Origin: Odontesthes bonariensis
Taxonomy: Eukaryota > Chordata > Actinopteri > Atheriniformes > Atherinopsidae
Reading direction: 5' to 3'
Length of the DNA: 64,000 nucleotides
Assembly (NCBI RefSeq): GCF_027942865.1
Contig: NC_134515.1
Location: 6,380,839-6,444,838 of the forward strand
In this document: positions 24,997 to 36,104 of the stretch, one piece after another
Numbering within the stretch: position 1 is the first letter of the stretch
Layout: each line of letters opens with the position of its first letter
Notes under the pieces: model-generated
Databases searched by the model: none
What the model saw: the letters and a program-made list of their open reading frames with translations, nothing else
What the model was told of the DNA's origin: nothing
Position numbers and translations under genes: made by a program

Positions 24997-26100
24997 CAAC
25001 CCCAATTCCAAAAAAGTTAGGTGTTGAGTAAAGTGTAAATAAACAGAAACATAATTACATGATTTACAAATCTTAGAAAGCAATATTTCATTCAAACCTG
25101 AATGCTGAAAGTTAGGCATTTAACTATTTAATGAAAAATACGAGCTCATCTTGAATTTGATGGCAGCAACATGTCTCAAAGAAGTTGGGATGGCGGCTGA
25201 TCGGCATAGGCTCAGCAATAGGGTTTTCAGAATAATGTCTCTCAACTGTACAAGATATCATCAAAAGATTGAGAGAATTTGGAGACATCTCTGTGTGTAG
25301 GGGATAAAGCTGAAAATCAATTTTGGATGCTTGTGATCTTCGGGCCCTCAGGCAGCACCGCATTAAAAAAAGACAGATTCCGTCATGGAAATCTGTGCAC
25401 TTCCAGAAATCATGTCACTGTGCCATCAACAAATGCAGGTTAAAGTTCTGTAATGCAAAAAGAGAAGCTGCATGATCCACAGACATCGCTATCCTCTCTG
25501 GGTCAAAGCTAATTTAAATTGGACTGAGGCCAAATGGAAAACTGGAAATCGCTCTAAAATCCTGCACCTCTGATAGTTTGGGAGTGCATTAGGTCCTCTG
25601 GGACTGGCAGCTTGTCCATCTGGAAAGGCACCATTGAGGCTGGAAGGTATATAGAGGTTTTAGAGTAACACATGCTCCCATCTAGATGCTGTCAATTTGA
25701 GGGAAGGCAGCATAGCTTCACAGTAGAAGAGTCTGGGTGCTGGACAGACTCTGTCTGCAGTCCAGACCTTTCACCAACTGGAAACATTTGGTGCATCATG
25801 AAATGTAAAACATGGCAAAGAAGACTCATTACTATTGAGCAGCTAGAATCTTATATCAGACAACAATGGGACAATATTCCTCTCCCAAAGGTCCAGCAGC
25901 TGGTCTCCTCAGTTCCCAGATGTTTACAGACTGTTGTCAAAAGAAGAGGGGATGCTACATAGTGGTAAATATGGCACTGACCCACACTTATTGAGCAATG
26001 TCACTGCCATCAAATTCAATTCAAAACGAGCTAATATTTATCATGAAATAGTTCAATTGCTATCTGTTCTACTGTGAATAAAATACTGATTTCCGAGATT
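24997..26100 (+). mobile_element. Tc1/mariner-like DNA transposon, inactivated
   Basis: The left end carries CAACCCCAATTCCAAAAAAG, a terminal inverted repeat sequence widespread in fish genomes. Recognisable transposase pieces follow in broken frames. The last is open (25672-25962) and encodes SPDLSPTGNIWCIMK, then IEQLESYIRQQWDNIPLPKV, and ends in VVKRRGDAT, the typical C-terminus of this transposase type. The expected carboxylate after the SP-LSP block is altered (TGN rather than xEN). The right inverted repeat is eroded. Pseudogenised by many substitutions. Confidence 0.8.
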
Positions 26101-26284
26101 TTTAAACAATTGCTTTCTTTTTTTACACACATTTTACCGGCCTTGGTTTTGTATGCAATACGTATTAAAGTGTAATATTATATTTCTTTACGATATAACT
26201 GTTACTTGCTTGTTACTGTAAAGGAGCTTCTCTGTGCCCCAGACATTGAACTGTCAGCTGTGAGTTCTCACACATATTATTCTA

Positions 26285-26810
26285 CCTGTGATGGTTCCAA
26301 AGAATGATTGACCCAAACGCAGGATACAAACACAGAACACAGGCAGCTAGAATCCAACAGGCGAGGTTTATAAAATGAAGTAGGGCTCAAAACTATGAAA
26401 GGCAGAATCCAGAAACAAGGCAATTGTCAAAAATCCACAAGCAAATGTCAATGTGGAAAAGCTAAATGCCAAAACTGGGGATGAGCTGAGGTCATAGGCT
26501 CACAAGGAAATAACACGAGGGATAAAGGCTTGAGAGCAAGTCTCTGAGAGAATGGAATATTTGGCAAGGAACACCAAAACCAGGGAATGGTTATGCAATG
26601 TGACTGATTACAACCAGGTGTGAATGGAGGGAACAGATGAGTGGGGTAATCAACTAAACACAAAACAGGTGTGAGACAAACACAGGGAGCAAAAGTAACA
26701 GAAGTGAGATAAAATCAGCTGCAAAGTAAAACAGGGAAATTAGCAAAGAACTGACAATGAAGACAGAATATATAGTTATTTCAAATAAAACCAAAAGGAA
26801 ACCATGACAC
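26285..26810. repeat. Probable dispersed repeat (A-rich, fish LTR/transposon end-like)
   Basis: The style resembles common fish interspersed repeats that contain ACCAGGTGTGAATGGAGG-type segments between A/C-rich runs such as ATCCAGAAACAAGGCAA and AGGAAACCATGACACT. Ends, TSDs and superfamily could not be defined. Confidence 0.35.
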
Positions 26811-26883
26811 TGACAGCTCTGGAAATGCAACTTAGAGGCTTATTTTAAAAAAGGACTAAATAGAAATGTAGGTCATTTAACAT

Positions 26884-27147
26884 TTGGTGCAAGAATTTGC
26901 AAGATGTCAATTTTCTTTGCAGCCATCTGTTGTTGCGGCAGCATCACAGCCAGTAAAGAAACCGAACAAATCAATTAAGAAGTCTGGCTCTGTACTGGGA
27001 AGTGCTCTTGAGCCAATGGAGCTGATGGTGGAAAGAAGAATGTTGCACAAACCTCTCAACATAATCGACAACACTGCACACATTATACATAACATACAGA
27101 TGAAAATGCTTTTGCAGTTGGAGTCTTTTTCAGCTCCGATGCCATAA
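26884..27147 (+). other. Unidentified small ORF, possible last exon or fossil
   Basis: A plus-strand frame of up to 87 codons. A good splice-acceptor-like tract (TTTTCTTTGCAG) ends at about 26923 inside it, so a terminal exon from there to the TAA at 27147 is conceivable, with an AATAAA near 27260. The peptide is basic at first (KKPNKSIKKSGSV) and then amphipathic (MELMVERRMLHKPLNIIDN). I do not recognise it. The minus strand is also open across 26907-27218 and would encode a hydrophobic segment, so coding potential on either strand is unproven. Confidence 0.2.
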
Positions 27148-30100
27148 GGACCTAAACAGAGGGTTTTTGCGGCCCACTGAAATAGTCTTATTTGACTTCC
27201 TATGACTTTTTTACCCATTTTTTCTATTCTATTCTTTAATATTTTTGGGTGAAAGATATGAATAAAAAAATTATAGTTTTATTCAATTCAGTTATAGTAC
27301 AGTTTGTGTAGTTGTACAGTATGAGTAGTACAGTATAAAACTGCATAGGACGGTACTTTATGTGTAGTACAGAGTAAAATGCAACATAGTGCATACAACA
27401 CATAATATTGATATTTACAAGCTGTAAGAGAAAGCTCAGTTTGGTTGGAGAAAATACATTTCTTATCTTGTAATCTGTGATCTCTGTTCTGTTGATGCCT
27501 GTTCTTAACTGCTCCTCTTCCACTCGATTCCCATCTGCTTCATCAGCTTAAATATGCTCACTGGCTTTCTCTTCCTCCTTTTGTCTTTTTCAGTGTAAAA
27601 CTCTCAGCGATGATGTAGGGCCAAGGCGAACAGCGGAAAAAAAGTGCAAGAGGGTGGACTGAACTTCCAATCAGGACTGAATGTGGAGGAGTAGTTAGTA
27701 CAGTGTGGGTACTTTGTCAAAATAATATCCTGGCCTTGTCACAGAGGAATCTGCAAACCTGCGTGAGCTGGGTTTGTCGTTCTCTGAAAGTCATCCTGTT
27801 TATACTGCTGGCTGAACTGTCTCAACAGTCATAAACAAGTCTTCGTATGTAGGAAAACCAAAGCTTAGTTTCAAATCAGATACCGCCTTGGTATGTCTTT
27901 AGATGGAACCTCTTTGTTGTGTGATATATTTAATGATTTATCAATCAATCCAAATAAATGAAATGTCATCTAACGATTGATGATATACAGACTACATGCA
28001 TTCTGGAATAAGAATTGTTTAACATTTAGGCCAATGAGTTTTCCCTTGATCGATTTAGCCTTTTCACCCTTTCCTGCTCTTGAGATGAAGAAAAAATAAA
28101 GGCTAGCCTGCAAAAAAAAAGTGTTGAAAAAACAGTGATGGAAAAGATAATATGACATGACTGCTGCCTCACCATGCATAAAAGTCCGCCTGTGTATTTT
28201 CACACCTGTGCTCAATGTGCCAGGCAAAAAGTGCTTACATTTCTGCTCTAACCAGAGAACTGGCTTTAATTTTGGGAGGTTTTGTGGGATAAAGATAACA
28301 GATCTTCAACAATGCTGAGTGTCGAAATATTCGGCAGGCAAAATATTATGACATTAATTCCATAAACCAAACTTGTATTTGTATAAAACATGCTTAAATT
28401 TGCAAATTTATTGAAAAAAAAAAAAAATACAAGTCTAGTTTTATTTCAAATGTAGGGTCATTGAAATGTTATAAAAGCTTCCTAGTAAATTAATCAGTTA
28501 AAAAACCTTTAACCTTCTTATGTCTTCTCACATATTTCATTGTTTGTCATCATTCAGCTTTAAGGGATGGAGCTAATTCAAATTTCTTCACTGCACTTCT
28601 GTTTATTTTGATGTCTGATTACTGTGAGATATACAGTGTCTGTATCAGATGATTCAGAACTTAAAAATAATAATGAGCATTATCTGTTAAGTGTGGGGTT
28701 TCAGAAACTGCTCTATGAGCATGTACATGATGCATTGAGCTGGATGAATTGTCCACAGTGGCAGTGTTGGCATGTTTTGTAGCTAAATGTTTATAATGTT
28801 CAGTATCTCATTGACCACAAATGTCAACAGAGAAAAGTGGCTGACTTTACCATCCCTGCTGCTGCTCAACAGGTGTGACTAATGAAAGGAAACAGGAGAT
28901 TAAACGGAGAACAAACTGTCTGAGCCTTTAGAAGTTTTGCATTTACAAATCTCACAGCCAATATGGACTCTTTTTTTCCCACTTCAGAACCTTTAGCCTC
29001 TTTTGAAGAGGACAAACTCTTTATTAATTTAATCAGCAGTCTTTAAGTCTCACCCATCACCCTGGGGCTAAAATCCCTCTTCTCTCTTGTACCTGAGCTA
29101 TGTGTGTGTGGGTCTTAAGTCATACAATGGATTACTCATTGGAAAAAAAAAAACAAAAAAAAAACAAAGGCAAAGCTCAAGCCAGACAAGTTCAAACACA
29201 CCACCCCTCCCTTCTACCCTGATACCGTATCGCTAACAGACAGTGTCAGACTTCTCTTTTCTGTCACAGGAGGGGAGCTTAGCCAAGACTGAATGGACTG
29301 TATGACCTGTGGGACTTTTTCGGAGGGTGTGTATGTATGTTAAACAGAGGGCAGGAAGTGGCAAGATAGGTAGGAGATAACAGAGAAAGCTGAAACGCTG
29401 AGCATGTGCAGAGTGTGCCTGGAAGTGAAAGGCACAGACTTAAATCGGGAGGCAGGCAGCGGATGTGGAAGACAGGTGATTGTGTTAACAGGCAGGATGG
29501 GCCGGACAGAAAGGCTGTCATCTTCATATCTGTAAAGCACTGTGGGGTGTTCGTCACACCTGGTTGAGTGTTTCAGCTAAAGTTTTCCCCACAAGTTTCA
29601 ACCTCGCTGTTCCTGACATGATAAGACAGCGGCACAAAATGTCACAAGTATGTAAGCTTTTGTGTATGTTCTCTTTTTGCCTGTGAACTCCTTCAGAGCA
29701 AGCAGATACAAGAGTGGGGGTCCTTTGATGGGTTGCCAGGTCTTCCCCATCTCAACCTGCCCTAACAGATTCTGTTGTGTATGTACTTGTAATTATAACA
29801 CATCCCTGCTTCTGTAAACCTCCAGACATACCACAATGATGACCTCAGCTAATGTTCGCGTGCATTTATACCCATGCTTGTTAACCTCCTATGGTGGTAA
29901 CGTAAGGCTCTGGGAGTGTGCTTGTGTGTTTATTTTGCATACAGAAGTGTAACTAGGGGTGGGAGGCAGCTGAGACTCCCAAGAAAGTGAGGAGCAATAG
30001 GGAGGAATATCACAAAAGGGAGGAGACAATGGAAAATCCAGCTGCTGTCCACCGTGGCCAAAACGCTTTGGTAAACAAGCTGAGAAGAATATGGTGCATA

Positions 30101-32166
30101 AGAGAAAGAATAATGAGAGGCCTGAAATTTTGTAACAGTCTGGAAGACGGGTGCCCTGGGGCAGAGTGAAAAGAAAATTATGATAAAATGAATGATGTTG
30201 AGAAAACAAGGCAAGAAAGAGGAGATAGGGTTTACTAGAGTCTTCGTGATTTGAATACAGACACAAGCACTATTTAGCACAGTAGTGGATTGTGTTTGTA
30301 TGTGTGTGAGAAATGCTTGTAACATCCAGCCATCCTCCTTCCCACAGGGTCTATGAGTGGAGCCAGCGCTCCGAGAACTCTGACATTGATGAGTCACAGT
30401 CACTGACCTTTTTCATGTGGTTCCTGAATGAGTAGAGTTTTAGTTTGTCTTAGTTTATTGGGAGAAATAGAGGTTCTTTGAGCAGCTTTGGCCGTGGGAT
30501 GGAAGTCCTTCACATAGTATGGGAGAGCACAAGAGGGCAAGCTAAGCTGTGAATGGAATGTCCTTTTCTTCTTCTGCTGAACTTTACACAACAAAGCAGA
30601 GTTTTAGTCCTCAATCCCCCAATCCCTCTCTTTAAAGGTTTTGGAAGCAACCAATGGAGCCCTTCCAGAGGACATCAGGCGCATTTGGGGTTTCAAACAT
30701 GCTGCTTGAGTCAGACCCCTGTGTGCTGTTAAAATTCCCCATAAAATGCTTTCTTTACCAGCTTCTTAATAAATAATGGGTCTTTTTTCCCACCTCCGGT
30801 GGCAGATGCAAAAAATCTTTTACCCTACCATTTCAGCAATGTTAATCCCACCACACATTGATCATCTTGCATGAACAAACCAAAAACGATGAGTATCTTT
30901 TTCCTCTATTGTATAAATGAGGACCCTCTGCCAATTCTTGTCACAATAAGACTATTGTCTGTACAGATCTCTCAAGAGGAGCTGATCCAGCTATTGAGCC
31001 ATCAACCCAACTTGGCAGAACCATAGGCAGCCAGTGACATTTTACTGTGGAAAGTTGCAGTGGGCGTTGGCCTCATCAGTGTGGAGACTCACTGGCTGTC
31101 GATGATTGCAAAACAGATGTTCTACCGAATGAAATGGCTCTAGTCGTACCTAGTTTTAGTCTGAGACAGTGAGCAGACATGGGATCTTCTGTACAAAGTT
31201 AAATACACATTCTGATTCATTCTATGAAAATTTAGTCCTGCCCTGACCTAGATGATAGCTTGTGTTTGATGTGACTTGTCATATTTGTTTAGGAAAAGCA
31301 GAGATTCCCAAGAGGCTGACAGGTCTTTACAAACAAAAGATCATCTAAAAGTTAAAAGCTCAGGAAATGCCTTCCCACAGATTTAAAGACAAGACAAAGA
31401 CACACCGTACACAGGATGCTGATCAGTGGAGGCAGGAAGGTACCACTGGTGGAGGGCCGGAGGTGAGTGTTTCTCAGGAAGGCAGTGGGTACTTGTTGTG
31501 TTTTTGTTCTTCTCAACATCCCATAGATGGGAAATCCCTCTCTGTCTATATTTTTGGTTTATGGCTGTTATTTTTGAGTCATGTGTAAAAGACACCGACA
31601 AGAGGCTGGCATTCCTTCAAGGCTCCACTTGATTTACTTCCATTTGCTTGAGAGGGGCAAATGTAAATTCTGCAAGTTTTTTTTCTTTTTAGTCTTTTGA
31701 AAGACAACGAAAGGAAAAAAAACATTTTCTTCATCAGCCCACTTGCCTGTTCATTCACCTAAGGCTTCTTTCATTTTAACTGAAAAAATGACAATGACAA
31801 GAGAGTAGCTGTCTAAAAAATGAAAAAATAGACAAGCATAAACTAATTTTGTTTTTTTTCGTCTGATACTAATCAACATAAAAGAGCTACCTTTACACGT
31901 GCAAAGTTTACATGATACAACTATCTTGGTTTTCAGCATAAACATGGTAGCCAACACTGTAGCCCTTTTCACATTTTTATTTTGCCATATCGGTGCAAAA
32001 TAGATGTCCTCCTTAACTCGCCATTGTTCCTTCGTGGTAATTCACACACACAAAACAGAGCCAGGTCAGTACTGTATCAATGTGTGTTTACAGGCAGAAA
32101 GATGGGCATCAGTTAATATAGTAATAACATAAGCTGCATCCACAACATTACAAACTTTTCACTTAC

Positions 32167-32231
32167 CTCCCAATAAGAAGAGTTGCAAGTTCTGCGTCAG
32201 ACTTCAGTCCTTCATTCCCAAAAGCTATCTC
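32167..32231 (-). other. Exon-like segment on the minus strand, gene unknown
   Basis: On the minus strand a 65-nt block is bounded by a pyrimidine-plus-CAG acceptor (TTTATTTGCAG) and a GTAAGT donor. Only one of its three frames is open: EIAFGNEGLKSDAELATLLI. It joins in phase with another exon-like block at 40039-40176 on the same strand. I cannot name the product. Confidence 0.3.
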
Positions 32232-35200
32232 CTGCAAATAAAAGCAACAGCAATGTTTGCTCTTGTTTTTGCTTTTAATTTTGTCATTTTGTATCTTTGG
32301 TAATGTTCCCTTGCCAAAAGCATCTGTATGCCATCGTTGTAATTATTGTGCTTTTTACAAACTTCTACTCATTTCTTTGCTCTGTTCATTAATTTGCAGT
32401 GGACACGACACACTATGGTGACAGATCTATTGATACAAAGTGGGAAAACAATAAAATAGGGTTTGTCCCCAAAGGATCAGAGTGCTATGTCTCAGCTGCA
32501 TACTACAGTAGTTTTTGATTTTAAGTAATTTCCTAAGTATTACTTACTCAGTACTGCCAACATCTGTTGTTGAATGTTTCTGTTTTGATGTTTTAAACTT
32601 TTTTTTTTTTAATTTCTTTCTCCACATTCAGCTTGTCATCTGGCCTCTTCTCATCCACATTTCCTATCTTTGTAACGCTGTGCCTTTTACTGAGAGGGAG
32701 GCCGTATTTCTACTAGTCTTCCTCAAATTAGCATAAAAGCTTCACATTGCTGTAAACCACATTTAAAATACCATAGACTGGCAGAGGGGAGGGAAACACT
32801 TGCAAATATAACTTTGTGGAATTCACTTAGCCACCAACAGTAGCATTCCAATATACAACAAAACACTCTGCTGCCAGAATATAAATGGATAATTATGGGC
32901 TGCTATTATGAGCCAAAGTTACAAGAGTCTGTATAAAAGGCCATGCCTAAAGAGTGTTTCAGGCTTCTGTCCTCTCCCAAAGCATGTACTGTTTAATATC
33001 TGTATTATCACACCCTGTGAATGTTCCAATGAACATAATGTTGAAAACCCTCCCATTGCCTCTGTGACATCTTACTGTTTTCGCCTTTCCTCCCAATCCT
33101 CCCAGTCTACTTGCTGTCTTTCCAGAGCTGTTCACAGTCCAGTTTGCAGTGCTGTAGAGCTGCAACAGATCCCCATTCAGTTGCATAATATTACTTAGTG
33201 TTTGTGACAGTGGAGACAGCATTCTGACATGAGGCTGGGCTGGGTGGAAACAGCTGGAAATGTCTGTGGATTTCAGCACAGTGTCAAATGCTAACATGAG
33301 CAGCAGTGCCTGAAACAGGTCAGTAAGTTATTGCACAACTAATGCAATTCCTGACAGGATGAAGTATGGACAGATCTCACGTGAATCTATGCGCTCATTC
33401 GCACAGTATGCATTCATAACATGGTTTGTGTACATACATGTTGAGCTATTTACTGCTCTCATGCACACACCAGTACAAAGTTGTTCCAGGTGGGGATCTA
33501 CTATGTGTATCCAACAGACTGCCAGAGGAAACTCCCAACTGTAGTAACATCCAGTATAGTGTAAGTGACCATGAGCTTCAGGGGCCATAAATGTGCATGT
33601 GAAAGCTTGTTCAGCCCACCAGGGGAGGTGAACAAAAACCACAAAGAAATCAATGGTACATGTCTGTTGAGCATTAGCAGCAGGGTGTTAATGGATCATG
33701 ATACCATGGGGAACTTGAGAGTTCAGTTTTTAGCAAAATAATGTCAGCCCAAAAGTTTTAGTAACTGGTCACAGACATAAATTTTCTGTCAAAATCTCTT
33801 TTTTTATAAAATGATCAAAGGGTGAGTCACAACTCACAAGAATAATTATGTGCTTGTGCTTGTCTTCTATCTTACAAAGACGATTGCAGCGCAATATAGC
33901 TCAGACAAAGCTATCATAATCATCCCACTCGCTGACTGTACTGCTCTGTTTGTCACTACGTCTCTGTGTTTGCAGAGGGTGTGTTTATTGTCCGTGTCTC
34001 ACTGGAATAATAGAATTATTTGGACAAGAGGCATCACAAAGGAATCCAGACCTTTTTCTGATCCCACTTGAATTCTTACATCCTCTTACGTCCATTTATC
34101 CCTTCCTACATTCTTTTTGTTTGATCCCCACGACACACACGCACCACAACGCAAACAGTATTAATAGTTTCCATGCTGAATCATCCATCTGTGACTGAAT
34201 ACAGGCCAATGCTCTACTGTCCACTTGTTAAATATATATATTTACTTTACTTTGAAACGCTGAGTGTTGGTTCTCCACAGGGAACAGCCCACATGCGTGT
34301 TTACCTTTTTCCTACTTAATGACTGTGTTCTGCATAATTTCAAAGATTAACTCTATGTGGTTTAAATGCTGAAGGATTTTGTGGTGTCTTGTGGTGATAT
34401 AAATTGAATTCTTTTTCACAAGTATTTAGAGAATGAGTGCAAAAATGTATCTCTTGCACCAGGAAGACTAATTCGATAGTGCAAAAAAGAGCAGAGAATT
34501 TCTTCCCATATTTGTAAGCAAAAATGCATTGAGCCAATTTAATTTACTAAGCTCTCATTACTTTGTAATGCCTAACAGCTTCAGACATGTCACCAGCTGA
34601 TTTATCCCTGTTGAGTATTTATCTAATTTTGAAAATCCAGCAAAAAAATTTCTATGAGAGCCTTCACTGCACGAGTTTCTGATTACTTTGTCCCTGCTAA
34701 TAAGGTGACGTGAAGTAGAAAATGTAGTTCTGGTTCAAATTTAAAGTGTTGACGCCTTGATGGTGAACCTATTTACTATTCTGAGTTACTGGGGAGAGTG
34801 GAGAGGAGAAGGGAGAAGGGAGGAATGAGGAGCTCCTCAAGTTAGGGAGCTGTGTCAATTTCAAGAAACTAAAAGGAAGTTGATGCAACCTGACCATCAA
34901 AATAAAAGGATTTTTTTATTACGTTTTTCTGTGGTGGCACACATATTTGTTACACCTGCACACTTGGTTTTACATATTTGTCATTACATCAGTAAAATGC
35001 ATTCCTAGATTCTCTCTCAAGTTTTAGAATTGAGTTCTGGCAAACTGTCTCAAACCCAGATACTTTTCAGATATAACTCAGTATGATATCTGTATAACTA
35101 ATGAGCTATTATAGTTGACACCATACTTGTCTTTTCTCTGAGTTTCACTTAAATCCTAGTTGTCTATGCAATTAGATTTATGTTGTTTATTCCTATACAC

Positions 35201-35516
35201 ACTCTGCAAGTCAAACAAAATTATGGCATATATTGCTGTTGACATGTGCTGACTGATTATGAAAATGATTTGACCTAAGGTATTTCTTTGTTTCCAACTT
35301 TTCAGAAAATAGTTAAATTCCCTCAGAACTAATGTATGAGTATCTTCAACTACATCACCAACATTTAAGTCATTCTTTTAATATATTGTGTAACATTTCC
35401 TCACTTCAAACTGTTTGGAGCCTCTCCCCAGGGAGGCCCACCTTACACTTTGTAGAATAAAGATGCCCAAGTTAAACAATAAAATTAACTATACTGTAAA
35501 TCTTGCTGTTAAGGGT

Positions 35517-35575
35517 GTACCCTGCCTCTCCTCCAGCAGCTGCTGGGATAGACTCTAAAATGGATGGATAGACAG
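35517..35575 (+). repeat. Tail fragment of a dispersed SINE-like repeat
   Basis: The sequence GTACCCTGCCTCTCCTCC followed by CAGCTGCTGGGATAGACTC and AAAATGGATGGATAGA is the familiar 3' tail of a very abundant fish interspersed repeat. It is probably the same family as the fragment at 5521-5680. Confidence 0.55.
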
Positions 35576-36104
35576 ATGACACTTAGACACTTACTTAAGG
35601 TAAAAAAAAATGTGACAAAAAAAAACAAAATATAATTTTTGAATGATTATACATATTTGGATTCCTCTCAAACAAAATGTATAGCCCAGTCACATTTGGT
35701 GACTGTGTTACCATTGCCTTTTCTCTTTTTAGTTCATGAGACTTATTCTGAAAGTTTACCCTGGAAGCCTACGCGTATTTCGCCTTGCTTGTATAATCGT
35801 GCTCTGAGCGAGAGGGAAGCTCTTTTGCGTCCAAACTTTGCGCACACGGTGTGAAGTTTTGCCTTCAGTTTTAGTTTAACCCACAGGGTGTACTGTTGCC
35901 GACAGACTGATCGTGCTCAGGGTAGAATGAAGATAAAAGGATAAGTGAAAAGTCTGACTGGATGTGACTCGTAAATTATGCGTCTGCCAATGATTTAAAG
36001 ACAGGGAGTGCGCTCCTTCGGGCTGTGGTGAATATATGATTGACTCTACCCAATAAACGTTGTGATATATTTTTCTTCAGAGGAACTTGTTCATAACGAT
36101 TGTG

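Larger units (their letters stand above)
23658..36104. other. 12.4-kb divergent intergenic region tmco4-vwa1
   Basis: The tmco4 and vwa1 5' ends face away from each other across this interval. A TGACGTAA CRE-like site at 24099-24106 lies about 440 bp upstream of the tmco4 ATG. The rest is AT-rich. It contains a Tc1-like relic (24997-26100), a probable repeat (26285-26810), an unexplained ORF (26884-27147), an exon-like minus-strand segment (32167-32231) and a repeat tail (35517-35575). Numerous short ORFs elsewhere look random. No gene can be supported with confidence, although mammals have RNF186 and OTUD3 beyond TMCO4. Confidence 0.6.

Noticed and set aside
29889-30403. Long overlapping minus-strand frames in the tmco4-vwa1 spacer
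   Set aside because: Two frames are open at once over the same stretch, with no recognisable domain, no consistent splice sites and T/C-biased composition. Treated as chance.
32959-33642. Minus-strand frames of 112 and 104 codons near 33 kb
   Set aside because: No family resemblance or splice continuity between them; the plus strand is partly open as well.
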